From Sphingopyxis italica (lineage in GTDB: Bacteria > Pseudomonadota > Alphaproteobacteria > Sphingomonadales > Sphingomonadaceae): a DNA stretch of 64,000 bases. Positions 50,116 to 59,113 of this stretch are shown in pieces. Numbering within the stretch: position 1 is the first letter of the stretch; each line of letters opens with the position of its first letter. Position numbers and translations under genes: made by a program. Below the pieces are notes generated by a model. It saw only the letters and a list, made by a program, of their open reading frames with translations, had not been told where the DNA came from and searched no databases. Where the stretch lies: positions 62,001 through 126,000 of the forward strand of contig NZ_JAATIT010000002.1 in the NCBI RefSeq assembly GCF_011926545.1, given 5' to 3'.

Positions 50116-50976
50116 TCAGGCCCATTTGGCGAGCGGCGGCAGGCTCATCAGGATGGCGTCGATATTGCCGCCGGTCTTGAGCCCGAACAATGTCCCGCGA
50201 TCGTAGACGAGGTTGAACTCGGCATAACGGCCGCGCCAGATCAGTTGTTCCTCGCGTTCGGCGTCGGTGAAGGGCAGACCCATGCGGCGGCGCACGATCT
50301 CAGGGAAGATGTCGAGGAACGCCTCGCCGACCGCCTGCGTCAGCTGGAAATTGCGGTCATATTCGGCGTCGTCGCCGCACTCGAGATGGTCGTAAAAGAT
50401 TCCTCCGACACCGCGGTGGACGCCGCGGTGCGGGATATAGAAATAATCCTCGGCCCATTTGGCATAACGTTCATAGACCTCGGGGCCAAAGGGCGCGCAG
50501 GCGGCGCGCAGCCGCGCGTGAAAGGCGTCGGTGTCCTCCTGGTAAGGGATCGGCGGGTTGAGATCGGCGCCGCCGCCGAACCAACGCTTGGTCGTCGCGA
50601 GGAAACGCGTGTTCATATGCACCGCGGGAACATGCGGGTTCGCCATATGCGCGACGAGGCTGATTCCGGTGGCAAAGAAGTTCGGGTCCTCGCCCGCGCC
50701 GTGGATGGACGCGGCGAAGTCGGGCGCGAACTGGCCGGCTACGGTCGAGACATTGACGCCGACCTTTTCGAAGACCCGGCCGGTCATCACGCCGCGCACG
50801 CCGCCGCCGCCGTCGCCGGGCGCCAGCTCCTCGGCCTCGCGATCCCACGGCGTATAGGAAAAGCGCGCGTCGCTGCCCGCCTCGGCCTCAATCGCCTCGA
50901 ACTCGGCGCAGATGCGGTCGCGAAGCGATTCGAACCAGGTGCGCGCCGTCTGTTGCTGCGGGTCGAGCGAGATCAT
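50116..50976 (-). CDS. hemF: oxygen-dependent coproporphyrinogen III oxidase
   Basis: Decarboxylates coproporphyrinogen III to protoporphyrinogen IX in heme synthesis, using O2. The 286-residue protein contains the HemF blocks WDREAEELAPGDGGGGVRGV, FATGISLVAHMANPHVPAVH, RWFGGGADLNPPIPYQEDT, YFYIPHRGVHRGVGGIFYDH and the C-terminal GGNIDAILMSLPPLAKW. ATG 50976 overlaps the trmL stop (ATGA), so it is in an operon with trmL, which lies upstream. Confidence 0.96.
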   Translation of the reverse strand: MISLDPQQQTARTWFESLRDRICAEFEAIEAEAGSDARFSYTPWDREAEELAPGDGGGGVRGVMTGRVFEKVGVNVSTVAGQFAPDFAASIHGAGEDPNFFATGISLVAHMANPHVPAVHMNTRFLATTKRWFGGGADLNPPIPYQEDTDAFHARLRAACAPFGPEVYERYAKWAEDYFYIPHRGVHRGVGGIFYDHLECGDDAEYDRNFQLTQAVGEAFLDIFPEIVRRRMGLPFTDAEREEQLIWRGRYAEFNLVYDRGTLFGLKTGGNIDAILMSLPPLAKWA

Positions 50977-51431
50977 GCGGGAAAGCCTTTCGTTTGCCTG
51001 AGCGCCTCGGCGAGCGCGATGCCAGCCGCGACCGCGACATTCAAGGATCGAAAGCCGGGCTGCATCGGAATCGCGACCCGCGCGGCGACGGCATCGTGAA
51101 CATGGTGCGGCACGCCGGCGCTCTCCGACCCGAAAAGCAGGACGTCGCCCGCGCCGAACTCGAAATCGGGAAGCGGCGTCGCGCCCGCGGTCGTCAGCAG
51201 GACGACGCGCTGCCCGCCGATCACGGACCATTGCCGGAACGCGTCCCATCCCGGGTGCCGCCGGACGTTGGCGCGCACGGCATAATCCATGCCAGCCCGC
51301 TTGAGCGCGGCGTCGCCGAACGGAAAACCGCAGGGTTCGATGATATGCGCCGGCGCGCCGAAACAGGCGGCGGTGCGCAGGATCGTGCCGACATTGCCGG
51401 CGATGTCGGGCTGAAACAGGGCGATTTCCAT
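50973..51431 (-). CDS. trmL: tRNA (cytidine/uridine(34)-2'-O)-methyltransferase
   Basis: A 152-residue SPOUT-family enzyme that methylates the wobble base of leucine tRNAs. It has the TrmL pattern EIALFQPDIAGNVGTILRTA, then LLFGSESAGVPHHVHDA and RSLNVAVAAGIALAEALRQ, which form the trefoil-knot SAM site. First gene of the trmL-hemF operon, divergent from petA. Confidence 0.93.
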   Translation of the reverse strand: MEIALFQPDIAGNVGTILRTAACFGAPAHIIEPCGFPFGDAALKRAGMDYAVRANVRRHPGWDAFRQWSVIGGQRVVLLTTAGATPLPDFEFGAGDVLLFGSESAGVPHHVHDAVAARVAIPMQPGFRSLNVAVAAGIALAEALRQTKGFPA

Positions 51432-51653
51432 GGTGCCGCCATAACGGCGAAGGCGCCGCGAATCGAGAGGCTTGGCTGCATGGGGGCGAGCCGGCGACGG
51501 AAGGGGAAATTGCCTGTTGGCAAGCCCGGACAGTGCGGCTATCAGGCCCGCAATTCCCGGAGGGGCCGCCGGGTTGTGCGCTTTCGTGCGCGTGCAACAG
51601 GGGCGGCCATTACTTCGAGAACTTTGTTAGTTCACCCATGCAAGGGCAGTCGA

Positions 51654-52211
51654 ATGGCCAGTGAATCTGAACTCAACGCCGGTATCGAGGATGGCGTACG
51701 CCGCCGGGATTTCATCAATATTGCGGCAGTGAGTTTCGCTGGTGTCGGTTCGGTCGCGGTGGTGCTGCCGCTGCTCAACCAGATGAACCCGTCGGCCGAC
51801 GTGCTCGCGCTGTCGACGACCGAAATCGACATTTCGGCGATCCAGCCGGGACAGGCGATCAAGACCAGCTGGCGCAAGCAGCCCGTGTTCGTGCGCAATC
51901 TCGTTGCCAAGGAAATCGCCGAGGCCAAGGCCGTTCCGCTCGGCGACCTGCGCGACCCCGAAACGATCGACCAGCGCACCAAGCCCGGCAAGGAAAACTG
52001 GCTGATCACGCTGGGCGTCTGCACCCACCTCGGCTGCGTGCCGCTCGGTGCCGCGGAAGGCGAGAACAAGGGCGATTTCGGCGGTTATTTCTGCCCGTGC
52101 CACGGTTCGCACTATGACACCGCGGCGCGCATCCGTAAGGGCCCGGCACCCAAGAATCTGGTCGTGCCGCCCTATGATTTCACCAGCGACACCGTCGTGA
52201 CGATCGGCTGA
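51654..52211 (+). CDS. petA: ubiquinol-cytochrome c reductase Rieske iron-sulfur subunit
   Basis: The Rieske subunit of complex III. The 185-residue protein has a Tat-like N-terminus ([20 protein letters not shown]) with one membrane anchor, then a 2Fe-2S cluster domain with CTHLGC and CPCHGSHYD. The start is ATG 51654 (MASESELN). It is first of the petABC operon, 13 bases before petB. The upstream trmL is divergent. Confidence 0.96.
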   Translation: MASESELNAGIEDGVRRRDFINIAAVSFAGVGSVAVVLPLLNQMNPSADVLALSTTEIDISAIQPGQAIKTSWRKQPVFVRNLVAKEIAEAKAVPLGDLRDPETIDQRTKPGKENWLITLGVCTHLGCVPLGAAEGENKGDFGGYFCPCHGSHYDTAARIRKGPAPKNLVVPPYDFTSDTVVTIG

Positions 52212-52224
52212 GGAGCGAGATAAG

Positions 52225-53511
52225 ATGAGCTTTCCCTGGGCCAAACCCTATGAACCGACGCATCCGCTGATGAAGTGGATGGACGAGAAGCTGCCGATTC
52301 CGCGCCTCGTCTATAATGCCACGGGCCCCGGCTATCCGGTCCCGCGCAACCTCAATTATTTCTGGAACTTCGGCGTTCTCGCCGGCGCCGCGCTGATGAT
52401 CCAGATCATCACGGGTATCGTTCTGGCGATGCACTATGCCGCGAACGCAAGCGTCGCGTTCAACTCGGTCGAGCATATCATGCGCGACGTGAACGCCGGC
52501 TGGTTCATCCGCTACGCGCATATGAACGGCGCGAGCATGTTCTTCATCGTCGTCTATCTCCACATCTTCCGCGGCCTTTATTACGGTTCGTACAAGGCGC
52601 CGCGCGAAATGGTGTGGCTGCTCGGCGTCGTGATCTTCCTGCTGATGATGGCGACCGCCTTCATGGGCTATGTCCTGCCGTGGGGTCAGATGAGCTTCTG
52701 GGGCGCGCAGGTGATCACCGGCTTCTTCTCGGCGATCCCGCTGGTGGGCGAACCGGTGCGCCAGTGGCTGCTCGGCGGCTTCGTCCCCGACAATGCCACG
52801 CTCAACCGTTTCTTCTCGCTGCACTATCTGCTGCCGTTCGTGATCCTGGGTGTCATCATCCTGCACATCTGGGCGCTGCACATTCCGGGTTCGTCGAACC
52901 CGACGGGCATCGAGGTGAAGGGCGAACAGGACACCGTCCCGTTCCACCCCTATTACACCGCGAAGGACGGCTTCGGCGTCGGCGTCTTCCTGCTGATCTT
53001 CGTCGCGCTGACCTTCTTCAGCCCGAATATGCTCGGCCACGCCGATAACTATATCCCGGCGAACTCGCTCTCGACCCCGGCGCATATCGTTCCCGAATGG
53101 TATTTCCTGCCCTTCTACGCGATCCTGAAGGCGTTCACCTTCAACTTCCTGTGGATCGACGCGAAGCTGTGGGGCGTCATCGCGATGTTCGCATCGATCG
53201 CGCTGCTGTTTTTCCTGCCCTGGCTCGACAGCTCGCCGGTCAAATCGTCGAACTATCGTCCGCTGTACCGCATCTTCTTCTGGATCCTCGTCATCGACGT
53301 GCTGCTCCTCGGCTGGTGCGGCATGCAACCCGCGGAGCAGCCGTGGGTGATCCTCAGCCAGATCGGTGCGATCTATTATTTCGCGCACTTCCTGGTGATC
53401 CTGCCGATCGTGTCGCGGATCGAACGCCCGCTTCCGATGCCGAATTCGATCACCGAAGCGGTCCTCGCCAAACACGCCACCGACGCGCCGTCGGCTTCGG
53501 CAACGGCCTGA
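52225..53511 (+). CDS. petB: cytochrome b of the bc1 complex
   Basis: The 428-residue integral membrane subunit with eight transmembrane helices carrying the two b-hemes and quinol/quinone sites. Visible motifs include [54 protein letters not shown] and [18 protein letters not shown]. The Qo-site segment is [20 protein letters not shown]. Middle gene of petABC. Confidence 0.97.
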   Translation: MSFPWAKPYEPTHPLMKWMDEKLPIPRLVYNATGPGYPVPRNLNYFWNFGVLAGAALMIQIITGIVLAMHYAANASVAFNSVEHIMRDVNAGWFIRYAHMNGASMFFIVVYLHIFRGLYYGSYKAPREMVWLLGVVIFLLMMATAFMGYVLPWGQMSFWGAQVITGFFSAIPLVGEPVRQWLLGGFVPDNATLNRFFSLHYLLPFVILGVIILHIWALHIPGSSNPTGIEVKGEQDTVPFHPYYTAKDGFGVGVFLLIFVALTFFSPNMLGHADNYIPANSLSTPAHIVPEWYFLPFYAILKAFTFNFLWIDAKLWGVIAMFASIALLFFLPWLDSSPVKSSNYRPLYRIFFWILVIDVLLLGWCGMQPAEQPWVILSQIGAIYYFAHFLVILPIVSRIERPLPMPNSITEAVLAKHATDAPSASATA

Positions 53512-53542
53512 GCGCCGGACTTTAATAGGAGCTGATACAGCC

Positions 53543-54355
53543 ATGGTTCGTCCGCTCGGTTTTCTCGTCGGTCTCGGTTTCATTACCGCGCTGGTGCTCG
53601 CGATCCTCACGACACCGCTCAGCAATGAAGCCAATGCCGCGCACGAGTTTCACAAGCATCCCAAGCATCTGAAGCTGGCCAGCGACGGCATTGTCCTGCC
53701 GCACTGGGACCAGGCGCAACTGCAGCGCGGGATGCAGGTGTACAGGGAAGTCTGCTCGGCCTGTCACAGCCTGAGCCTCGTTGCGTTCCGCGATATTCAG
53801 GATCTCGGCTATACCGAGGGCCAGGTGAAGACCTTCGCCAAGGGTTTCCAGGTGCCGTCGATCAACCCCGACACGGGTGAACCGGCGACACGCGACGGCA
53901 TGCCGTCGGATTATTTCCCGTCGCCCTATGCGAACGAGGTCGCCGCGCGCGCCGCGAACAACAATGCGCTGCCGCCCGATCTCTCGCTGATCACCAAGGC
54001 GCGCGAGGGCGGCAAGGACTATGTCTATTCGCTGCTGACGGGCTTCCAGAACCCGCCGAAGAATCTTCCCGCGGAGCTGAAGCCGGGCACGGGGCTGCAC
54101 TACAACCCCTATTTCGCGAACCTCAACCTCGCGATGGCGCCGCCGCTGACCAAGGGTCAGGTCACATATGCAGACGGCACCGAGGCTTCGGTCGATCAAA
54201 TGGCCAAGGACGTCACCGCGTTCCTCGTCTGGACCGCCGAGCCGAAGCTGATCAAGCGCATCCAGGTCGGCTATGCCGTCTTCTTCTTCCTGCTGATCTT
54301 CACGGTGCTGACCTATCTGTCGTATCGGAACATCTGGGCCGACAAGAAGCATTGA
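53543..54355 (+). CDS. petC: cytochrome c1
   Basis: The 270-residue heme c subunit of complex III. A signal segment (LGFLVGLGFITALVLAIL) is followed by the heme-binding CSACH in REVCSACHSLSLVAFRD and PDLSLITKAREGGKDYVYSLL. A C-terminal anchor helix (GYAVFFFLLIFTVLTYLSY) ends the protein. It closes the petABC operon; apt follows at 34 bases and may be co-transcribed. Confidence 0.96.
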   Translation: MVRPLGFLVGLGFITALVLAILTTPLSNEANAAHEFHKHPKHLKLASDGIVLPHWDQAQLQRGMQVYREVCSACHSLSLVAFRDIQDLGYTEGQVKTFAKGFQVPSINPDTGEPATRDGMPSDYFPSPYANEVAARAANNNALPPDLSLITKAREGGKDYVYSLLTGFQNPPKNLPAELKPGTGLHYNPYFANLNLAMAPPLTKGQVTYADGTEASVDQMAKDVTAFLVWTAEPKLIKRIQVGYAVFFFLLIFTVLTYLSYRNIWADKKH

Positions 54356-54389
54356 TCGATACGGGCAAGGGAAGGGCGATTGTGACCAC

Positions 54390-54944
54390 ATGATCGCCCT
54401 TCCGCCCCGTCCGGACCTCGACCTCGCGTCGCTGGTCCGCACGATCCCCGATTTTCCAAAGCCGGGCATCCAGTTTCGCGACATCACGACGCTGATCGGC
54501 GATGCCGCCGGTTTCAGCGAGAGCGTGCGCCGGCTGAGCGCGCGCGCCGCGACCTATCGCCCCGATCTCATCGTCGCGGTCGAAGCGCGCGGCTTCCTGT
54601 TCGGCGCCGCGATGGCGACCGCGATGGGCCTCGGCGTGGTCCCGGTGCGCAAGGCGGGCAAGCTGCCCGGCGTCACGATCGGTGTCGATTACGAACTCGA
54701 ATATGGCGTCGACCGCCTCGAACTGCACGAAGGGGCGGTGTTGCCGGGGCACCGCGTCATCCTCGTCGACGATCTGCTCGCGACCGGCGGGACGATCCTT
54801 GCCACCACCGCCCTGATGCGGAGCGTCGGCGCCGAAGTCGCGGCGGCGCTGTTCGTCATCGACCTTCCCGATCTCGGCGGGTCACAGCGTCTCGCGGCGG
54901 CGGGGCTGACGTGCGAAACGCTGATCGCCTTCGACGGGGATTAA
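54390..54944 (+). CDS. apt: adenine phosphoribosyltransferase
   Basis: Salvages adenine to AMP. The 184-residue protein has the phosphoribosyltransferase fold, with PGIQFRDITTLIGDA and the PRPP-binding motif VILVDDLLATGGTILAT. It is slightly longer than the typical 170-180 residues. It lies 34 bases after petC. The 395-base gap that follows (54945-55339) is occupied by two palindromic repeats and the convergent DUF1134 terminator. Confidence 0.93.
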   Translation: MIALPPRPDLDLASLVRTIPDFPKPGIQFRDITTLIGDAAGFSESVRRLSARAATYRPDLIVAVEARGFLFGAAMATAMGLGVVPVRKAGKLPGVTIGVDYELEYGVDRLELHEGAVLPGHRVILVDDLLATGGTILATTALMRSVGAEVAAALFVIDLPDLGGSQRLAAAGLTCETLIAFDGD

Positions 54945-54990
54945 CGCCCGCGATGCCAGTGGGTCGGTTTTGGGGTGGAGAGCTGCCATA

Positions 54991-55110
54991 GCCCTCTCCC
55001 CTTCAGGGGAGATGGTTGGGAGAGGGGGCCGAAGCGGCTCATGCCCCTCTCAACTTCGGCTAGCCGGTAAAACCGGCAAGCCTTCGTATCTCTCCCCTGA
55101 AGGGGAGAGA
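54991..55110. repeat. palindromic repeat, family D
   Basis: CCCTCTCCCCTTCAGGGGAG on the left and TCTCCCCTGAAGGGGAGAGA on the right bracket a central GGTAAAACCGGCAAG segment, with further inverted stretches near 55010 and 55045. It belongs to the CCCTCTCCCCTTCAGGGGAG class of genomic palindromes, distinct from repeat E which follows. Confidence 0.75.
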
Positions 55111-55159
55111 GCAATTACGCTTCGGCCGCAATCGGTCGCTACCGGCTATTCCCCATTTT

Positions 55160-55238
55160 CGTCATTCCCGCGAAAGCGGGAGCCCAGGGATGGGCCAGCC
55201 TGCGCGCGCTCTGGGTTCCCGCTTTCGCGGGGATGACG
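55160..55238. repeat. palindromic intergenic repeat, family E
   Basis: CGTCATTCCCGCGAAAGCGG on the left and CCGCTTTCGCGGGGATGACG on the right. It matches the element at 16515-16586 closely, with one substitution near the end. It lies between repeat D and the DUF1134 terminator. Confidence 0.85.
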
Positions 55239-55285
55239 AGGTCGGGGAGGCAACTGCCGGCCGCTGGCAGTCATCCCGCGCAAAG

Positions 55286-55311
55286 AAAAAAGCCCGCGCC
55301 GAAGCGCGGGC
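55286..55311 (-). terminator. intrinsic terminator of the DUF1134 gene (minus strand)
   Basis: On the minus strand GCCCGCGC-TTCG-GCGCGGGC, a perfect 8-bp stem with UUCG loop, is followed by TTTTTT. It lies 28 bases after the stop of the DUF1134 gene. Confidence 0.9.
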
Positions 55312-55339
55312 CTCGCCCCCGTGGCAAGCGGGCCGTTCG

Positions 55340-56122
55340 TCAGAAGGGCAGCCAATTCTGCTTCTTGCGGAATTTCATATAGCCGATGTTCGCGCCGAGC
55401 CGCGCGCCGACCCCGACGCGGATCGGGATCAGCACCACATCGTCGCGGCGCAGATAGCTCGCGTTGAAGCCGCCGACCAGATAGGCGGCGCCTTCGCCCG
55501 CCGGATAACGCCTGTAGAGGTCCTCGCTGTCGAAAAGATTATAGACGAGGATGAAGGTGTTGGCCGCATTGGCGCCCGCGTCGAAACCGATCGACGGGCC
55601 GGTCCAGTAAGCGGGAAGTTCGCCCTCGACCTTGTGGTGGAGCGTTCCCGACCCATAGCGCACCCCGAACACCAGTGCCCCGCCGGCTTCGCGCCCGACG
55701 ATATAGGCGTTGGGCTCGCCCTGCTCCTTGAGGATGTCCTCAATCAACCCCGCCAGGCCCTGCGCACCCTTGCCGAAGATGCCTTCGGCGGCACCGATCA
55801 GATCGTCCTGCTTGTAGGTCGAGCTATCATCGGCGGCGACGTCGGTGGCGGTCATGTCGGCGGGGGCGTTGGTCGGCGCCACAGTGCCGTCGACCGGCAC
55901 CTCGCTCGTCTGCTGATCGCCGGTCGCGAGGTCGCTGTCGTAAGAGAGGTTCGTCGTCGTCGTGCTGGTCACCGGCGGCGGCGCCGGATTGTCGAGGTCG
56001 GAATCGATCTGCATGTTGCTGGGGTCGATCTCGCGCATCTGTGCCGCCGCGGGCAGCGGGGTCAGCGCGAGGCCGAGCGATGCCATCGCCGCAAAGGCAA
56101 GGCTGGTGAACGTCTTCCGCAT
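55340..56122 (-). CDS. DUF1134 (EipA-like) envelope protein
   Basis: A 260-residue exported protein. A signal peptide (residues 1-27, ending LPAAAQ) precedes a disordered Thr/Ser/Asp-rich linker (residues about 30-105), then a compact DUF1134 domain. The domain includes DLIGAAEGIFGKGAQGLAGL, GREAGGALVFGVRYGSGTL, PSIGFDAGANAANTFILVYN and LGANIGYMKFRKKQNW. DUF1134 includes Brucella EipA, needed for envelope integrity. The long disordered linker is unusual. ATG 56122; strong terminator at 55286. Confidence 0.9.
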   Translation of the reverse strand: MRKTFTSLAFAAMASLGLALTPLPAAAQMREIDPSNMQIDSDLDNPAPPPVTSTTTTNLSYDSDLATGDQQTSEVPVDGTVAPTNAPADMTATDVAADDSSTYKQDDLIGAAEGIFGKGAQGLAGLIEDILKEQGEPNAYIVGREAGGALVFGVRYGSGTLHHKVEGELPAYWTGPSIGFDAGANAANTFILVYNLFDSEDLYRRYPAGEGAAYLVGGFNASYLRRDDVVLIPIRVGVGARLGANIGYMKFRKKQNWLPF

Positions 56123-56365
56123 ATTGGACCCCCAAAAATCGAACCGCGCCGTTACGGCGAAACCTGCGTTAATCATGACTCGCTTTGGCGCGCGGGCAAT
56201 GAACGGGCGATGACCCGAGTCGAATTTGCGCCGGATCGAATCATTCGGGCGACGAAAGGACAGCGGCGGCACGAAAAAAGCACAATCTTTGGCGTTGCGG
56301 GGCGCGAAGCGCATGGCTATAGCGACCCGCCTAGGCCAGACTGCCGTTAGCGCGGCAGACCATGC

Positions 56366-56458
56366 GGAGACGTGGGTGAGTGGCTGAAACCAACGGTTTG
56401 CTAAACCGTCGTACTGGTAAATCCGGTACCGAGGGTTCGAATCCCTCCGTCTCCGCCA
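56366..56458 (+). tRNA. tRNA-Ser (anticodon GCT)
   Basis: The cloverleaf is complete: acceptor GGAGACG/CGTCTCC with discriminator G and an encoded CCA at 56456-56458. The anticodon loop TTGCTAA places GCT at 56400-56402. There is a long class-II variable arm (CGTACTGGTAAATCCGGTAC) and a T-arm GAGGGTTCGAATCCCTC. It reads AGC/AGU codons. Its 3' end abuts the integrase gene, identifying it as the insertion site of the island to the right. Confidence 0.97.
56430..56458. other. presumed left attachment site (attL) in the tRNA-Ser 3' end
   Basis: The 3' part of the tRNA (T-arm to CCA) is the usual core for P4-type integrases, which insert so that the tRNA stays intact. The integrase reads away from the tRNA with only a short gap. 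No second copy of this sequence is present to the right within the window, so attR should lie beyond 64000. Confidence 0.55.
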
Positions 56459-56570
56459 CCTTTGCAAACTTTCCAGTTCGCGCCCGTTCACACATCGTTG
56501 ATTTTCTGCGGTTATTTCGGCCAATCAGTATTGGGCTTGTTCGCGCCGGTTCGCGGGCGTCCATGCAAAT

Positions 56571-56615
56571 CCATGGTACAGGCCATGGTATCGGTTCGGA
56601 CATCCATGGTATCGG
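56571..56615 (+). repeat. short direct repeats before the integrase start
   Basis: CCATGGTAC (56571), CCATGGTATCGG (56583) and CCATGGTATCGG (56604) are spaced 12 and 21 bases apart, the last overlapping the chosen start codon. Preceding CCATGCAAAT is a weaker relative. They may be arm-type or excisionase binding sites, or part of integrase autoregulation. Confidence 0.45.
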
Positions 56616-58087
56616 AGACTGCCGTGCTTAACGACGGGAAGATCAAAGCGGCGAAGGCGCGCGAATCTGCTTATCGCCTCGGAGATAGTAGGCAGCTCTA
56701 TCTCCTGATTACGCCATCTGGCGGCAAGCACTGGCGAATGAACTACACCTTTGGGCGGAATTCCGCGGGAAAGCTTGTTCAGAAGACGCTGAGTTTTGGT
56801 TCTTATCCTGCTGTCAGCCTCTTGGACGCGCGCGCTAAGCGCGATGAAGCCAAGCGAGTACTGAGCCAGGGAAGGGACCCAACGGAAGAGCGCAGGGCCG
56901 TTGAACGGGCCGAGGCTCTCGAGAGGCAGAATAGTTTTCGCGCGGCCACCGAAGCCTGGTTCGAGCTTCAGAGCGGATGGTCTCTCCAGAAGCTGCGCGA
57001 ATCAGCAATGGAGAACGAAGGCAAATGGTCGCATCTCCATGCCGACATTTGGACTGTCGACCCCCTCGCTCGTTGGTCGGCAGTTCACTCACGCGATGTC
57101 TGGGTGAGCTTGGAACGCGATGTTCTGCCTGTGATCGGGGACGAACCGATCGCCAAATTGAAGGCGCCAGCAATTCTGGCTCTGTTACGAAACGTCGAAA
57201 ACCGCGGCGCGATCGAGACTGCGCACCGTCTGCGGCAGCGAATTTCAGCGGTGTTTGTGTATGGGATCGCCGCTGGCCTTTGTGACAGCGATCCTGTCGC
57301 CACGCTTTCAAAAGCCTTGAAGCCTGTTCCTGAGTCAAAGCACCAACCATCGATAGTCGACGAACAGCCCGACCAAGCCGGACGAATCACTGCCGTTCGT
57401 CAGATGTTGTTGGATTGCGAAGCGCAGCGTTGCCGAGCGCAGACCAAACTCGCGCTTCGATTGCTTGCTCTAACCGCAGTGCGGCCCGGGGATCTCATCG
57501 GTGCACGCTGGACCGAGTTTTTCGATCTCGGCGGCAATGAGCCGACCTGGATAATTCCGGCTGTGCGAATGAAGGGGACAAAGGCCAGGAAGGACAGCTC
57601 TGACTTTGATCATCATGTCCCCCTCTCGATGCAGGCCGTGGACGTACTGAATCAGCTCAGGCGTCTGACCGGCAAGTTCCTGTTTTGCTTTCCTGGCGAA
57701 CGGCAGGCTAATCGCCCGATATCGGAGAACACACTGAGGGCGCTCCTCATTCGGGCCGATTATCATCAGCGCCACGTCCCGCATGGGTTTCGCGCTGCTT
57801 TTTCAACCATCATGAATGAGCGCGCCAAGGAGCTGGGAAATGATGGCGATCGTGCCGTTATTGATTTGATGCTGGCTCACGTTCCGCAGGCGTTGGGCGA
57901 ACGAAACTCTCCCGGTACGCTGGTTTCGGGTTCCGAGGATGCTTACAATCGCGCGGCCTATAGGCCACGCCGCAGGCAGCTCGCGCAGGAATGGGCCGAT
58001 ATCCTATTCGATGGCTTCTGGCCGGCGGAAACCCTGCTAGATGGACCGATTCGATGGGCGGCAACCGGCCCAGGAAGGCCGCGGTAG
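56606..58087 (+). CDS. int: P4-type tyrosine integrase
   Basis: A tyrosine recombinase that inserts the island at tRNA-Ser. The 493-residue protein begins SETAVLNDGKIKAAKARESA, then YRLGDSRQLYLLITPSGGKH, the N-terminal arm-binding domain usual for P4/CTnscr-type integrases. The catalytic residues are in TAVRPGDLIGARW (Arg), HGFRAAFS (His-x-x-Arg), LAHVP (His) and AYNRAAYRPRRR (Tyr). It is longer than typical (about 400) because of inserted loops near residues 110-150 and before the Tyr box. The open frame continues upstream to 56462, but conserved sequence starts at ATG 56606. Confidence 0.92.
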   Translation: MVSETAVLNDGKIKAAKARESAYRLGDSRQLYLLITPSGGKHWRMNYTFGRNSAGKLVQKTLSFGSYPAVSLLDARAKRDEAKRVLSQGRDPTEERRAVERAEALERQNSFRAATEAWFELQSGWSLQKLRESAMENEGKWSHLHADIWTVDPLARWSAVHSRDVWVSLERDVLPVIGDEPIAKLKAPAILALLRNVENRGAIETAHRLRQRISAVFVYGIAAGLCDSDPVATLSKALKPVPESKHQPSIVDEQPDQAGRITAVRQMLLDCEAQRCRAQTKLALRLLALTAVRPGDLIGARWTEFFDLGGNEPTWIIPAVRMKGTKARKDSSDFDHHVPLSMQAVDVLNQLRRLTGKFLFCFPGERQANRPISENTLRALLIRADYHQRHVPHGFRAAFSTIMNERAKELGNDGDRAVIDLMLAHVPQALGERNSPGTLVSGSEDAYNRAAYRPRRRQLAQEWADILFDGFWPAETLLDGPIRWAATGPGRPR

Positions 58088-58113
58088 CTCAATCTTTTGC
58101 TGCTCCAACAATT

Positions 58114-58527
58114 TCATTGTGACCGCTGCTCATCTCGCCAGCGATTTATCTCCACAAGACTCCATCTCGAAGATGTCCCTCCCGGTTTATAAGGCTTCGG
58201 AAATTTTTGCTGGCGGATTAGGGCATAAATCCGAGTTTTTCCGATGCCCGCGATGCGTTTGACAACGTTGAGCGAAACGAGAGGATCGTCGACCTCGGCC
58301 GGAGTCGATATGACCTCGAGAGAATTGGCCCTCGTGTTGCATCTTAGGCACGGTGTGGTCACCATGAACTGGTCTAGGTGTCTTTCCTCCATCGCAGCAG
58401 CTATCAATTTCAAAGCGGCTGGGCTGGTGGAGATCAATTTAGCCAGCTCTTCCGCGAGGCCGGTTGTGCCGCCATCGCTGTGCGCCGTAGACTTTGGCTT
58501 ATGGAGGCTGTTGGCTGTTGAGTTCAT
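58114..58527 (-). CDS. AlpA-like helix-turn-helix regulator
   Basis: A 137-residue DNA-binding protein. The C-terminal 55 residues (LVSLNVVKRIAGIGKTRIYA, then FPKPYKPGGTSSRWSLVEIN and RWRDEQ) are a complete AlpA/MerR-like winged helix, the phage/island regulator family that controls integrase or excisionase expression. The 80-residue N-terminal extension (with CLRCNTR and a helical region) is unusual for AlpA, which is normally about 70 residues. It is convergent with int and lies next to a 586-base gene-poor stretch. Confidence 0.85.
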   Translation of the reverse strand: MNSTANSLHKPKSTAHSDGGTTGLAEELAKLISTSPAALKLIAAAMEERHLDQFMVTTPCLRCNTRANSLEVISTPAEVDDPLVSLNVVKRIAGIGKTRIYALIRQQKFPKPYKPGGTSSRWSLVEINRWRDEQRSQ

Positions 58528-59113
58528 ACCCTAAACATAGTTCTAGGATGATATCGATCACCGGGGGGTGACATCGCGACAATGTTGAATTCTACTAACC
58601 AGCGGCTCGAAGTTATTTGACGCGTCGGCGGCTTCGCGCCTCACGTCGGCCGTTCCGACCTAGCTCGCGCCGTTCCCGAAAGCGGCCATTAGATGGGGGC
58701 ATGGGCACCGACTTCTCGCCTAAGGTCGGTCATCCAACCCAGTCCGCCGCTCGCCGAAAAAGCGGACTTCAGTTGGCTCATGAGAGTGCGGCCGCATTTT
58801 TGGACTGTTCAGAACGGCAGGTTGAAAAGAGCGTGACCTCAAGCGGTCTTCTTTTGGATCGTTAGATAATCTGCTTTGGGAGCAGAGGGTGGTCGCCTCC
58901 ATCCCCGTCTCAGCGTCACGGTTTTTAAGTGGTAAACGTCGTGCACAATCGTTCTCCTTGTGCACCCAGCGACAGCGAGGATTTTCCCTCTGCACCTTCG
59001 GTCGAGGAGCGCGGCGCTTGTTGAAATTTTCCCGACAACCTACAACGCCTGTTTGTTTAGGATCGAAGCGGCTAAGGCTATAAGGCTTGTTGCCGAGTGA
59101 ATTTGGGGGTTAG
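58528..59113. other. 586-base gene-poor stretch of the island
   Basis: No supported coding sequence was found between the AlpA-like and mod genes. The open frames here lack family-like features and ribosome sites. Two sub-structures are visible: AGTCCGC...GCGGACT (58741-58768) and GTGCACAA-TCGTTCTCC-TTGTGCAC (58941-58965), the latter a perfect 8-bp inverted repeat suitable as an operator. The AAAGCGGAC-type fragments look like decayed dispersed repeats. The mod promoter probably lies near TATAAG at about 59079. Confidence 0.55.

Noticed and set aside
58617-58865. 82-residue open frame in the island gap
   Set aside because: Arg-rich N-terminus, no ribosome site, no recognised family; likely decayed or non-coding DNA.
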